A stretch of 64,000 nucleotides of DNA from Dechloromonas sp. TW-R-39-2. Its GTDB lineage: Bacteria; Pseudomonadota; Gammaproteobacteria; Burkholderiales; Rhodocyclaceae. This document shows positions 7,956 to 18,290 of this stretch, in pieces. The translations under genes and the position numbers were made by a program. The notes beneath the pieces are model-generated. The model saw only the letters and a list, made by a program, of their open reading frames with translations, did no database searches and was not told the DNA's origin. Within the stretch, counting starts at the first letter, position 1. Every line of letters begins with the position of its first letter. The stretch covers positions 3,066,001 to 3,130,000 of the forward strand of contig NZ_CP045202.1 in assembly GCF_016864195.1 (NCBI RefSeq), given 5' to 3'.

Positions 7956-10172
7956 CTATTTCGTCTGGAAAGTGGTGACGCCATCCCAGTTTTCCCCGGG
8001 CGGACTGGCCCGCAGGGTGGCGACACGCTCTGTATAGAGAACATAAAGGCGACAATCCGGAGCCTGTCGCCGCAAGTTGTAAAGCTGCAGTTCGGCTTGA
8101 TCCCAATCCTGCGCACGGTAGAGGCGCAAAGCATGTTGCCATTGCTGTAATTCATCGATCACGGCAGCAGGCAACTCGGCAGTCAGCCCCAGCGGCTCGT
8201 AGATGGCAACCGGCTCATCCTTGCCTTTCACCCGCACCCGGTCAAGCTCGCGGAAGCTGATGTCGGTGACTTGCTGCCGGGTAAGCTCGCCGGCCACGAT
8301 ACCAACCCCGTATTCCTTGGTGATGCCTTCGAGCCGGGAAGCCAGGTTCACGGCATCGCCCATCACGGTATAAGCCTTGCGAACCGACGAGCCCATATCG
8401 CCCACAGTCATCATGCCGGTATTGATCCCGATACCAATGTGAAGTTCCGGCCAGTGACGCGTCCGGAATGGTTCGGCCAGCAGTTTCAGTCGCTGCTGCA
8501 TGGCCAGCGCGGTCAACACCGCATGGCGGGCATTTTCCGAATCCTTGAGCGGCGCGCCCCAGAAAGTCATGATCGCATCGCCGATATATTTGTCGAGCGT
8601 TCCCCGGTTGGCCCGAATGACATCGGTCATCGCCCCGAGATAATCATTCATCAGATGCGTCAGTTCCTTCGGGTCCAATCCTTCGGAAATGCTGGTGAAA
8701 CTGCGGATATCGGCAAAAAGGACAGTCAATTCCTCGTTGCGCCCCTCCATGCTGTAACTTTCCGGATTGCGTGCCATTTCATCAACCAGCTCCGGCGGCA
8801 CGTACTGGCCGAACAATTCGGCAAACTGGCGCTTGGTGCGCGATTCGACGAAATAGCCCCACGACATGTTCAAGGCATAGAGCAAAGCCGTCAGCAAAAC
8901 TCCAGCCGCCAAAGGCTGGACAAAATTGGCCGAGGTCCACAACCAGAGATTGATCCCGATGATTCCCCCCAAGGTGACCAGCGCCAGCAAAGTGGCGCGA
9001 AAAGGAGAAAGAAGCGGTAGCAGAAAAACCAGCAACGCCCCGAATGCCAGCAGTTGCAGCACTTCAAACCCGAGCAGGAAGCCGGGGGCTTCCTTGATCG
9101 CGCCATCAAGCATGCCGGCAATCAAGTTGGCATGCACCTCGACACCGGGATAGGCGGCCCCAACCGGCGTCGAGCGCAAATCGTTGAGGCCGGGTGCTGA
9201 AGTACCCACCAAAACGATGCGACCGTTCAACTGCGCTTTGGAAATACGCCCATTCAGGACGTCGACCGCGGAAAGGTAAGGAAAGCTGCGTTCGGCACCG
9301 CGATACGGCACCAGCGCAGAGACTTGCTGATCGACCGGAATCCGGATTTGCAAGCCATCGCTGACCACATTCAGGGCCTCGATAAAATCAGCATCGCCAT
9401 CGCTTTCAATGACCGGATGCAATTCAGTGCGTCCGATTTGGGTCCGCAGCACGGCCAGCGAAAGCGATTCGTAATAGGCCCCTTCATACTCGACCACCAT
9501 CGGCACACGCCGGACAACTCCGTCGAAATCGATACCCGGATTGAAGTGACCACCGCTCGTAGCCGCGCTTTGCAAGATGGGTAAATTACCGCCGAAGCCA
9601 CCGCGCCGGATAAACTCGATATCCCTGCCTTGCAGGCTGCCCGCCTTGAAAACGGGTGGCGGCAAGGCGCCGGCCAGTTGATGCGTGGTCTTGTCGGAAA
9701 AATAGTAGCCCAGCACGACAGGACGGCCGCGCAGGACCTCGGCAAACATGCGGTCGAAATCAAGCTGTGGCCGATAAGCCTGCAATACCCGCTGATAGGC
9801 TGCGTCGTTTTTAAGCTCCTGGCGACCGATCTGGTCCAGCACCTTCAAGCCGGAACTGTCGTCCGGCTCGGCAAACACCACGTCAAACCCGATCACCGAC
9901 ACTTGATAATCATCGGTCAGGCGTTGCACCAGATCGGCCACCGTCTTGCGCGACCAGGGCCAGCGGCCAAGTTCAGCCAGGCTTTTTTCGTCGATATCGA
10001 CGATGACGATGCGCTCATCGACACCATCCTGCATCGAGAGCTTCAGCCGCGCATCGTAGAGATAGGCATCCAGCGCGGTGACAAATGGCAATTGCCAGAC
10101 ATGTGCCGCATGGCCGAGCAAGAGCAGCACACACAGGGCGCCGAGAATGAAGCGGACGAGATGCTTTTTCAT
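7956..10172 (-). CDS. CHASE2 sensor adenylate cyclase (class III)
   Basis: 738 residues. An N-terminal membrane anchor is followed by a periplasmic CHASE2 domain (about 30-340, with DIDEKSLAELGRWPWSR), three membrane segments (about 360-440) and a cytoplasmic class III cyclase domain (about 480-650). FADIRSFTSI and DKYIGDAIMTFWG hold the two metal-binding Asp residues and an adenine-selecting Lys; the transition-state region reads VMGDAVNLASRLEG. About 85 helical residues follow. The enzyme would make cAMP in response to an extracytoplasmic signal. It lies between the FHA gene and the phosphodiesterase gene. Confidence 0.92.
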   Translation of the reverse strand: MKKHLVRFILGALCVLLLLGHAAHVWQLPFVTALDAYLYDARLKLSMQDGVDERIVIVDIDEKSLAELGRWPWSRKTVADLVQRLTDDYQVSVIGFDVVFAEPDDSSGLKVLDQIGRQELKNDAAYQRVLQAYRPQLDFDRMFAEVLRGRPVVLGYYFSDKTTHQLAGALPPPVFKAGSLQGRDIEFIRRGGFGGNLPILQSAATSGGHFNPGIDFDGVVRRVPMVVEYEGAYYESLSLAVLRTQIGRTELHPVIESDGDADFIEALNVVSDGLQIRIPVDQQVSALVPYRGAERSFPYLSAVDVLNGRISKAQLNGRIVLVGTSAPGLNDLRSTPVGAAYPGVEVHANLIAGMLDGAIKEAPGFLLGFEVLQLLAFGALLVFLLPLLSPFRATLLALVTLGGIIGINLWLWTSANFVQPLAAGVLLTALLYALNMSWGYFVESRTKRQFAELFGQYVPPELVDEMARNPESYSMEGRNEELTVLFADIRSFTSISEGLDPKELTHLMNDYLGAMTDVIRANRGTLDKYIGDAIMTFWGAPLKDSENARHAVLTALAMQQRLKLLAEPFRTRHWPELHIGIGINTGMMTVGDMGSSVRKAYTVMGDAVNLASRLEGITKEYGVGIVAGELTRQQVTDISFRELDRVRVKGKDEPVAIYEPLGLTAELPAAVIDELQQWQHALRLYRAQDWDQAELQLYNLRRQAPDCRLYVLYTERVATLRASPPGENWDGVTTFQTK

Positions 10173-10196
10173 GGCGCCCCCGATTCAGTCAGCCAG

Positions 10197-10889
10197 TCAT
10201 GACTTGAAGAAAAATTCCATCTTGATGCCGGCAATTTCGATCACGTCATGATCGCCCAGCGCACGCGCCTGGGCATCGAGCTGAATGCCATTGACCACAG
10301 GAAACTGCGTACCTTCAACATGAGTAATGAAATACCCGTTGGGTCGCTTGGCGATGACCGCCACCTGCAGGCCGGGTTTGCCGAGTGTCGTCAGGGTCTT
10401 GGTCAGTTCAAGTTCCTTACCGGCATTCACGCCACTCAGGAGCTGGATGAAGCCGGCCACTACATGGGGAGCCTGCGGCGTTGCCGGTGCAGCACCGACA
10501 TTCGAACGGGCCGGCGAATCCATGGGCGACATCAGCAGGTCGGCCCGCCCGCCAGAACGACGCATGGCTGCCTTGTCGATATCGCTGCTCGCGCTGGTGG
10601 ACATGTCGGTCATGTATTTGAGCTTGTATTTACCGAGCTCGACCACATCGTTATTCCGCAGGAAATACTTCTTCACCGGCTGACCATTGACCAGTGTACC
10701 GTTGGTGCTGTTCAGGTCTTCCAGGAAAGAATCGTTGAGGATGGTGACCACCGCCGCGTGTTCGCCGGAAATTGCCAGATTGTCGATCTGGATGTCATTG
10801 TTAGGTTTGCGCCCGATGGTCAGGCGCTCCTTGTTGAGCACGATTTCCTTGAGCACCAGCCCGTCCATCGAAAGAATCAGTTTTGCCAT
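10197..10889 (-). CDS. FHA-domain phosphothreonine-binding protein
   Basis: 230 residues. The N-terminal FHA domain (about 20-95) has all hallmark residues: GR at the first loop, SGEH, and STNGTLVNG. A linker rich in Ala, Ser and Pro (about 100-145) leads to a second FHA-like fold (about 150-230) without the SxxH and N residues (GTQFPVVNG only). FHA domains bind phosphothreonine, so this is the likely adaptor or substrate of the Ser/Thr kinase two genes upstream, reversed by the adjacent PP2C phosphatase. It lies 15 bases after the phosphatase gene and 24 bases before the cyclase gene, which makes the cyclase a candidate partner. Confidence 0.88.
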   Translation of the reverse strand: MAKLILSMDGLVLKEIVLNKERLTIGRKPNNDIQIDNLAISGEHAAVVTILNDSFLEDLNSTNGTLVNGQPVKKYFLRNNDVVELGKYKLKYMTDMSTSASSDIDKAAMRRSGGRADLLMSPMDSPARSNVGAAPATPQAPHVVAGFIQLLSGVNAGKELELTKTLTTLGKPGLQVAVIAKRPNGYFITHVEGTQFPVVNGIQLDAQARALGDHDVIEIAGIKMEFFFKS

Positions 10890-10904
10890 GTTGTTCTCGT
10901 CACA

Positions 10905-11729
10905 TCACTTAAGCCAGTTACGCAGCTTGTGCCAGCGTCCCTGTGTCGTGGAATTATCAGCGGCCACCTTGACCAGAATGACTGAAATATTGTCCCAGCC
11001 ACCATTATCGTTAGCCATCCGGACCAGCTCATCGGCAGTTCGGGTCAGATCGTCGGCCTGACTCAGCAAACGGGCGATATCTTCATCCTCGACCATGTCG
11101 TTCAGGCCATCGGAGCAGAGCAGGAAAACATCGCCAGTCTGGACGTCGAAACTATTGACCTCCGGCTCGACGGAAGGATCGACACCCAGCGCCCGCGTCA
11201 CCAGGTTCTTGTTATTCGACTGCCTGGCCTCTTCCGGCGAAATCAAACCGCTGTCAATTTGCTCCTGAATCAGCGAGTGATCGCGCGTCAGTTGCTGGAG
11301 GTGTTCGCCACGCAGCCGGTAAAGTCGCGAGTCGCCGACGTGCACGGCGCTCATCCGGTCGCCATAAAACAGCGCGGCAACCAGGGTCGTGCCCATGCCG
11401 GCACAGCGCGGCTGGTTCTTGGCAGCGAGATGGATGGCCGAGTTGGCGGCAATGACCTCGTCGATCAGGTGCAGATTGGCGCGCGCATCATCGATCGCTT
11501 CGTGCTTGGCCTCAAAAGCGGGAATCAGGCTGGCAAAATTAGTCGCCATCTGGCTGACCGCCATCCCACTGGCCACTTCACCCGCCCGGTAGCCCCCCAT
11601 GCCATCCGCCAGGATGGCCAGCCCCAGTGCTGCATCGGCATACAATGCATCTTCGTTATGGGTTCTGATCTTGCCCGGATGGGTTTGCGTCACCATCTCC
11701 AGGCCCACTGCAAGATTCATAGCATTCAT
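10905..11729 (-). CDS. PP2C-type Ser/Thr protein phosphatase
   Basis: 274 residues with the PP2C metal-binding motifs in order: RTHNEDALY (about 22), ILADGMGGYRAGE (about 40), VGDSRLYRLR (about 135), LLCSDGLNDMVED (about 205) and GGWDNISVI near the end. It is a soluble cytoplasmic enzyme without a sensor domain and likely reverses phosphorylation by the adjoining kinase. Its ATG overlaps the kinase stop codon (ATGA) and a GAGGA ribosome site lies inside the kinase end, so kinase and phosphatase are translationally coupled. Confidence 0.93.
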   Translation of the reverse strand: MNAMNLAVGLEMVTQTHPGKIRTHNEDALYADAALGLAILADGMGGYRAGEVASGMAVSQMATNFASLIPAFEAKHEAIDDARANLHLIDEVIAANSAIHLAAKNQPRCAGMGTTLVAALFYGDRMSAVHVGDSRLYRLRGEHLQQLTRDHSLIQEQIDSGLISPEEARQSNNKNLVTRALGVDPSVEPEVNSFDVQTGDVFLLCSDGLNDMVEDEDIARLLSQADDLTRTADELVRMANDNGGWDNISVILVKVAADNSTTQGRWHKLRNWLK

Positions 11730-14281
11730 TCCTCAGTCCGTCCGGCGGGTAGCGCAATCAACGCTGCGAGACAGGATCGCAAATCCGTTGCCACATCGGC
11801 AGCTCGTTGATAACGCTGGGCAACATTTTTGTCCAGCGTCTTGTTGATGACATCGACGAGCGCCTGCGGCAGGGCTGGATTGATCGTCAGGATATCGGTT
11901 TGGGTTTCATTGGCAATCTTGTACATCAATTGCGCCAGAGAATCACCGGAAAAAGGCAGTTGACCGCAGCACAACTGGTACAGCGTAACGCCGAGCGAGA
12001 AAATATCCGAACGGCCATCGATCTTCTTGCCGGCCAGTTGCTCCGGCGACATATAGGAGGGTGTGCCCAGCACCATCCCGGTCTTGGTCCGTGATGAGTC
12101 GGTAATCCGGGCAATGCCGAAATCGGTCACCTTGACTTGATCCGAGGCCACTTCATACATGATGTTGGCGGGTTTGATATCGCGGTGCACCACCTGCTGT
12201 GCATGCGCGTAATCAAGGGCATCGGCAACCCGGGCCATGATCGACAAGGTAGCCGGCAACGGGAGCAGGGCTGAAGTCTTGGTGTAGGGCATCAAATCAC
12301 GCCCCTTGAGAAACTCCATGGCGATATAGGCCAGATCCTGTTCCTCACCGGCATCGTACATGGTGACGATATTCTGGTGATTCAGGCGCCCGGCCGTTTC
12401 TGCCTCCCGGAAGAAACGCTGTTTGACGTCGGCCAGTTCATCTTCGTCGAATTCCTGAGCCAGGGCCATCGTCTTGATGGCAACCACCCGATTGATTTTC
12501 GGATCGCGCCCCTGGTACACCACCCCCATCGCACCTTTGCCGAGCTCTTTTTCAATCTGGTAACGGCCCAGCATTGGCTTTTCGAGAACCGTATCACCCA
12601 GCATCAGCGTTCCCGTTGCCGTTTGGCCCCGGCCGCCGGCCAGCATCACGGTTTCGGACATCTGACGGGCGACCTTGAGGCGGGTCGTCAGGTCGCGAAA
12701 CTTCGGATTGAACCCGATCAGGTATTGAAACACCGCCTCGGCCTTGTTGAACTGGCGCTTGCGCTCGTAATCCAGTGCCAGGTTATACATGTTCTCCATC
12801 AGCCCTTCATCCATCGGGCACTTGCGGAACTTGTCGAAAGCCATGTCGAGCTGGCCCTGCCCCTGAAAGGCAAGCCCCAGCATGCGGTTCGATTCACCGG
12901 ATTCGATATCCGATTTTTCCTTGCCCCGCTCGGTCACCAAAAAGCGCTTGGTGGTCAGCAACAAATGGCCGATCACCAGAAGCGAAGCGGCCCACATCAG
13001 CTGTATCCACAAGCCGGAAAGCACCATCATCTGGTAGTGCGCGGCGAACAAAACGAACAACAGAACGGAAGTCAGCAAGGCACCTTTGCCGGCCGACAGG
13101 CGCGGCAACAGCAAGGTGACATACAAGGCCATCAACACAAAGACGCCCAGACTGGCCCAGCCTCCCCAGGCCGGCGTCACGAAAAAATGCTCCTGCAGGA
13201 TGCTCGACACCGAATGCGCCACGATCATCACCGGCGCCATGGTCGGCGAAACCGGGGTCACCTGGGTGGCGCCGACACCAGCGGCCGTTGCACCAACCAG
13301 CACGATCTTGCCGGCGTATTTGCTGGCCGGAATTTTCCCGGTCAGCACGTCGTAGAAAGAATCGACCTGAAATGGCGGTCGACCGTCGCGTTCCTTGTAG
13401 AAAAAGGTATTCATCTGGCTCGTCAAATCCGTGGCGATACGCAGCTTGCCGAGACGAACCTCCTTACCGGGCAGCACCTTGATATCCTCCGGCCCCAGAT
13501 TCAGGCTACGAGCAGCGATCATCAGCGCCAGCGAAGGAAAATACTGGTCGAAATAATTGAGCACCAAGGCCTCGGTACGCACCGCACCGTCAATATCCGG
13601 ACTGGCATTGAGATGCCCCAGCGCCACCGCCTGCAGCCCGAGCGGCTCAACCGGAATTTGTATTTGCCCCGCCTGGAGCACACTACCCAGCCCCTGGCCA
13701 ATCGTCGCAAGACGATTTTTCAAGACGAAATCCGGCAAGACCTTGTCGGCCCTCCCCTGTGCCTCGCCCAAACGGAACAGCAAGGGCAACAGGACATTGC
13801 CCGCCTGTTGATAGCTCTCCGCCAGTTTCCGATCGGTATTCAGCGCCTGTTCGGCCTCGGTCAACAGCGCGGCGATCTTTTCGATTTCCGGCGTCGGGGC
13901 AGTCCCTTCGGCAACGCCTTGGTTAACCAGCTCGATCAGACGGGTGACGTAACCATAACCGGGGTCGATTTGCGGCTCGGAAAAGAAAATAGTGTTGGCA
14001 ACCAGCTTGGCGGGGGCCGTGCGCAACTGGTCGGTCAGCTTGGCATGCAGATCGCGGGGCCACGGCCAGCGTCCGAGATTGGCGATGCTGTAATCATCAA
14101 TTGCAATGACTGCAATACGGTCGGAAGGGGTGCGCTGCGCCATCTGCACGCCCATGTCGTACGCCTTGCGCTCCAGGCTTTGCAGGAGATCGGTCCCACC
14201 AGCAACAAGCATCAGCAGGCTGATTGCCACGCCGAGAAACCAGTCGGACTTCCAGAAAGCTGCTTTTGCCATTCGCCCCAT
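11726..14281 (-). CDS. CHASE2-Ser/Thr protein kinase (Hanks type)
   Basis: 851 residues. An N-terminal anchor precedes a periplasmic CHASE2 domain (about 35-350, with AIDDYSIANLGRWPWPR), three membrane segments (about 370-445), a helical TPR-like linker (about 480-560) and a full kinase domain (about 575-840). Kinase motifs are complete: glycine loop GKGAMGVVY, VAIK lysine, VVHRDIKPAN catalytic loop, TDFG, and a Thr-rich activation segment ending in MSPE. It is the first gene of the operon. The CHASE2 domain resembles that of the cyclase four genes on, so both enzymes may read the same type of signal. Confidence 0.94.
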   Translation of the reverse strand: MGRMAKAAFWKSDWFLGVAISLLMLVAGGTDLLQSLERKAYDMGVQMAQRTPSDRIAVIAIDDYSIANLGRWPWPRDLHAKLTDQLRTAPAKLVANTIFFSEPQIDPGYGYVTRLIELVNQGVAEGTAPTPEIEKIAALLTEAEQALNTDRKLAESYQQAGNVLLPLLFRLGEAQGRADKVLPDFVLKNRLATIGQGLGSVLQAGQIQIPVEPLGLQAVALGHLNASPDIDGAVRTEALVLNYFDQYFPSLALMIAARSLNLGPEDIKVLPGKEVRLGKLRIATDLTSQMNTFFYKERDGRPPFQVDSFYDVLTGKIPASKYAGKIVLVGATAAGVGATQVTPVSPTMAPVMIVAHSVSSILQEHFFVTPAWGGWASLGVFVLMALYVTLLLPRLSAGKGALLTSVLLFVLFAAHYQMMVLSGLWIQLMWAASLLVIGHLLLTTKRFLVTERGKEKSDIESGESNRMLGLAFQGQGQLDMAFDKFRKCPMDEGLMENMYNLALDYERKRQFNKAEAVFQYLIGFNPKFRDLTTRLKVARQMSETVMLAGGRGQTATGTLMLGDTVLEKPMLGRYQIEKELGKGAMGVVYQGRDPKINRVVAIKTMALAQEFDEDELADVKQRFFREAETAGRLNHQNIVTMYDAGEEQDLAYIAMEFLKGRDLMPYTKTSALLPLPATLSIMARVADALDYAHAQQVVHRDIKPANIMYEVASDQVKVTDFGIARITDSSRTKTGMVLGTPSYMSPEQLAGKKIDGRSDIFSLGVTLYQLCCGQLPFSGDSLAQLMYKIANETQTDILTINPALPQALVDVINKTLDKNVAQRYQRAADVATDLRSCLAALIALPAGRTEE

Positions 14282-14358
14282 CCATTGTGACTACCGATTC
14301 ATACCGACTTTCTGCGGCCCTCATTCTTGCGCCATGCGCACATGAGGTCAAACGCCCC

Positions 14359-15312
14359 TCAATACGGTAATACTTGCCCTAGTCCCTGTTGCTCGGCAGC
14401 ATTCAGGACGCGCAAGGCGATGGCCAGATCCTGGATCGCCATGCCCTGCGATTCAAATAGCGTGATTTGCTCTGGCGCGGCACGTCCGGTCTGGCGCCCG
14501 ACGAGAATATCGCCCAGTTCGATCAATTGCCGGGCATGCAAGCGACCTTTCTCAAGCAGCGGCAGCAAATCGCCCGCCTCGGCCAGCGCCGTTGGAACGG
14601 CATCGACGGCGATCAGGTCGCAACGCCGGATAGTGGCTTCATCGAGCTCTTGCCGAATCAGCGAGTTCGAGCCAGCCGCATTGATATGGACGCCAGACTC
14701 AAGCCATTCGGCAGCAAACAAAGGTTGGGCGGCGGTGGTCACGGTACCGAGCAGATCGCTACCGCGCACAAGCGCCTCTGGCGAGGCAACAGGCACAACA
14801 TTGACGCCGGTTTGTGCCGTCATTCGTTCGCAAAAAGCATGCAGTTTGTCCGCCTTGCGTGCATGAACCTTGACCAATTGCAGCGGCAAAGCGGCACAAA
14901 TCGCCCTGACATGTCCCTCGGCCTGCCAGCCGGCCCCGAAAACACCGGCCACCGAGGCATCCGGCCGGGCCAGCAGCCTGGCGGCCAATCCGCTGGCAGC
15001 GCCGGTACGCATCATGCCGAGATAATCCGCCTCGATCACGGCCCGCAAACGCCCGGAGGCCGCATCGAACAGATGAACCAGAAATCGGTTGCCGCTCCGG
15101 TTGCTGGTATACGCCTTGTAACCGAGGACGCCCTGCGCCGGCAAAGCGCCCTGCAGCATGTGCAGCACGGTCTGGGGCAAACGACTGCGCACTCGCGGCG
15201 TGTCCTGGGCCAGCCCCATGGACAGGTCATGATGCGCCGACTTGACCCCCTCAAGGGCCATTTCCACGGTCAACAGCTGTTTTACATCATTTTCGGAAAG
15301 AAACAGGGCCAT
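14359..15312 (-). CDS. Ornithine cyclodeaminase / mu-crystallin family dehydrogenase
   Basis: 317 residues with a Rossmann fold centred on VAGVFGAGWQAEGHVRA (about 125-140), the substrate Lys region GYKAYTSN (about 70), MMRTGAASGLAA and the C-terminal GMAIQDLA. The family includes ornithine cyclodeaminase, bacterial alanine dehydrogenase and ketimine reductase; the sequence alone does not fix the substrate. Length is typical. It lies 11 bases downstream of the TerC gene on the same strand, so they are probably co-transcribed. Confidence 0.82.
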   Translation of the reverse strand: MALFLSENDVKQLLTVEMALEGVKSAHHDLSMGLAQDTPRVRSRLPQTVLHMLQGALPAQGVLGYKAYTSNRSGNRFLVHLFDAASGRLRAVIEADYLGMMRTGAASGLAARLLARPDASVAGVFGAGWQAEGHVRAICAALPLQLVKVHARKADKLHAFCERMTAQTGVNVVPVASPEALVRGSDLLGTVTTAAQPLFAAEWLESGVHINAAGSNSLIRQELDEATIRRCDLIAVDAVPTALAEAGDLLPLLEKGRLHARQLIELGDILVGRQTGRAAPEQITLFESQGMAIQDLAIALRVLNAAEQQGLGQVLPY

Positions 15313-15323
15313 GGCATTTCATC

Positions 15324-16025
15324 TCAAACGATGGTCAGATCCTGGCGGGCCAGGATGCGCTGTTCCAGCCAGCGTCCGAAACCAACCACCAGCAAGGCAC
15401 CTACTGCCCCGGCCACCTTCGGCGCCCATTCCGGCAGCGGCGGCAGAAGCCCCAGCAAACCGGGATCGCTCAACAACATCTGGCCAGCCACATAGCCGAG
15501 CAACCCGGCACCGAACAAGACAACTGCCGGCCAACGTTCCATCCAGTGCAAAATCAACTGGCTCGACCAGACAATCAGGGGAATACTCACCGCCAGACCA
15601 AAAAGCAGCAGGGCGAGACTGCCGTGTGCCGCACCGGCTACGCCAATCACGTTGTCCAGGCTCATTACAAAATCAGCCACGATGATCGTCTTGACCGCTC
15701 CCCACAGATGCGAGGATGGTTTGATCTCCGGCCCGTCATCATCCTCCGGCAACATCAGCTTGATGGCAATCCAGATCAGCAACAGCGCACCAATGAACTT
15801 GAGCCACGGCAAATTCATCACCAGAGCCGCGAAAACGGTCAGGATGACACGTAGCACAACCGCCCCGGCAACACCCCAGAAAATGCCTTTCTTGCGCTGA
15901 TCAGGCGACAGGCCACGACAAGCCAGCGCGATCACGACAGCGTTATCGCCGGAAAGAACGATATCGATCAGGATGATCTGGCCGACGGCAATCCAGAATG
16001 CTGCAGAAGAGAGGTCAAGTTCCAT
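15324..16025 (-). CDS. TerC-family integral membrane protein
   Basis: 233 residues from MELDLSSAAFW (ATG at 16025), with about seven membrane segments. The two TerC hallmarks are present in repeat position: LSGDNAVVIALA (about 25) and MSLDNVIGVAGA (about 130), whose Asp residues line a metal path. It resembles the YjbE/YkoY branch, which is linked to manganese efflux and metal loading of exported proteins. It precedes the ornithine cyclodeaminase-family gene. Confidence 0.88.
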   Translation of the reverse strand: MELDLSSAAFWIAVGQIILIDIVLSGDNAVVIALACRGLSPDQRKKGIFWGVAGAVVLRVILTVFAALVMNLPWLKFIGALLLIWIAIKLMLPEDDDGPEIKPSSHLWGAVKTIIVADFVMSLDNVIGVAGAAHGSLALLLFGLAVSIPLIVWSSQLILHWMERWPAVVLFGAGLLGYVAGQMLLSDPGLLGLLPPLPEWAPKVAGAVGALLVVGFGRWLEQRILARQDLTIV

Positions 16026-16040
16026 AAATATCAGACGAAA

Positions 16041-16067
16041 AAAAGGCGGACCCAAGGCCCGCCTTTT
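16041..16067 (-). terminator. Rho-independent terminator after sucD
   Basis: A G+C-rich stem with one mismatch (GGCGGxCC / GGxCCGCC) and a 3-base loop, flanked by A and T runs on both sides. It lies 22 bases after the sucD stop and just before terC, so it separates the sucCD transcript from terC. Confidence 0.8.
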
Positions 16068-16088
16068 TGGTTGAGCTAAGCTCGAATT

Positions 16089-16982
16089 TTACAGCATAGC
16101 CTTGAGCAGCTTGGCCATTTCGGACGGGTTCTTGGTGACCTTGAAGCCACACTCTTCCATGATGGCGAGCTTGGCATCAGCCGTGTCGGCACCACCGGAA
16201 ATGAGAGCGCCAGCATGGCCCATGCGCTTGCCGGCCGGAGCCGTGACACCAGCGATGAAGCCAACGACCGGCTTCTTCATGTTTTCCTTGCACCACATGG
16301 CGGCTTCGGCTTCGTCAGGACCACCGATTTCGCCGATCATGATGACTGCGTCGGTATCCGGATCGTCGTTGAAGGCCTTCATGACGTCGATGTGCTTCAG
16401 ACCGTTGATCGGATCGCCACCGATACCGACGGCAGAAGATTGACCCAGACCGATTTCGGTCAGCTGGCCAACGGCTTCATACGTCAGGGTGCCGGAACGG
16501 GAAACGACGCCGATACGACCCTTGCGGTGGATGTGACCCGGCATGATGCCGATCTTCACTTCGTCCGGGGTGATCAGACCAGGGCAGTTCGGCCCGAGCA
16601 GCAGGGTCTTCTTGCCGCCCTTGGCTTCCTTTTCCTTCATCTTGTTGCGCAGGATCAGCATGTCGCGAACAGGGATGCCTTCGGTGATACAGATGGCCAG
16701 ATCCAGATCGGCTTCAACAGCTTCCCAGATCGCGGCGGCAGCACCCGGGGGCGGCACGTAGATCACGGAAACGGTGGCGCCGGTTTCGGCAGCAGCTTCC
16801 TTGACGGAGGCGTAAATAGGAATGTTGAAGATCGACTCGCCAGCCTTCTTCGGGTTCACGCCAGCAACGAAGCATTCCTTGCCGTTTGCGTATTCCTGGC
16901 ACTTTTCCGTGTGGAACTGGCCGGTCTTGCCGGTGATGCCCTGGGTGATGATGCGGGTGTTTTTATTGATGAAAATGGACAT
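16089..16982 (-). CDS. sucD: Succinyl-CoA synthetase alpha subunit
   Basis: 297 residues, the full family length. The CoA-binding Rossmann domain starts with TRIITQGITGKTGQFH and is followed by the ligase domain. The phosphorylated His is in GKRMGHAGALI (about 245). It catalyses the substrate-level phosphorylation step of the citric acid cycle together with SucB/SucC. The ATG follows the sucC stop by 11 bases. Strong codon bias (GGC, CTG, AAG) fits high expression. Confidence 0.97.
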   Translation of the reverse strand: MSIFINKNTRIITQGITGKTGQFHTEKCQEYANGKECFVAGVNPKKAGESIFNIPIYASVKEAAAETGATVSVIYVPPPGAAAAIWEAVEADLDLAICITEGIPVRDMLILRNKMKEKEAKGGKKTLLLGPNCPGLITPDEVKIGIMPGHIHRKGRIGVVSRSGTLTYEAVGQLTEIGLGQSSAVGIGGDPINGLKHIDVMKAFNDDPDTDAVIMIGEIGGPDEAEAAMWCKENMKKPVVGFIAGVTAPAGKRMGHAGALISGGADTADAKLAIMEECGFKVTKNPSEMAKLLKAML

Positions 16983-16993
16983 TCAATAGCTCC

Positions 16994-18154
<1,161 letters not shown>

Positions 18155-18290
18155 GCGCTTTCCTTGCGTTTAGTTGAGTTGCGAGCAATGAGCAGTGGCC
18201 AAAGTCCCCCCTAGCCCCGCCCGGTTATACGGACTTCAGCCCAAAATGTTACCACATACAGCAAAAATTATTGCAGTCCAAAATTCATAA

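Noticed and set aside
12377..14290. 637-codon open frame on the plus strand
   Set aside because: It is antisense to the CHASE2 kinase, has no domain and a biased His/Gln/Arg composition; a shadow of the real gene.
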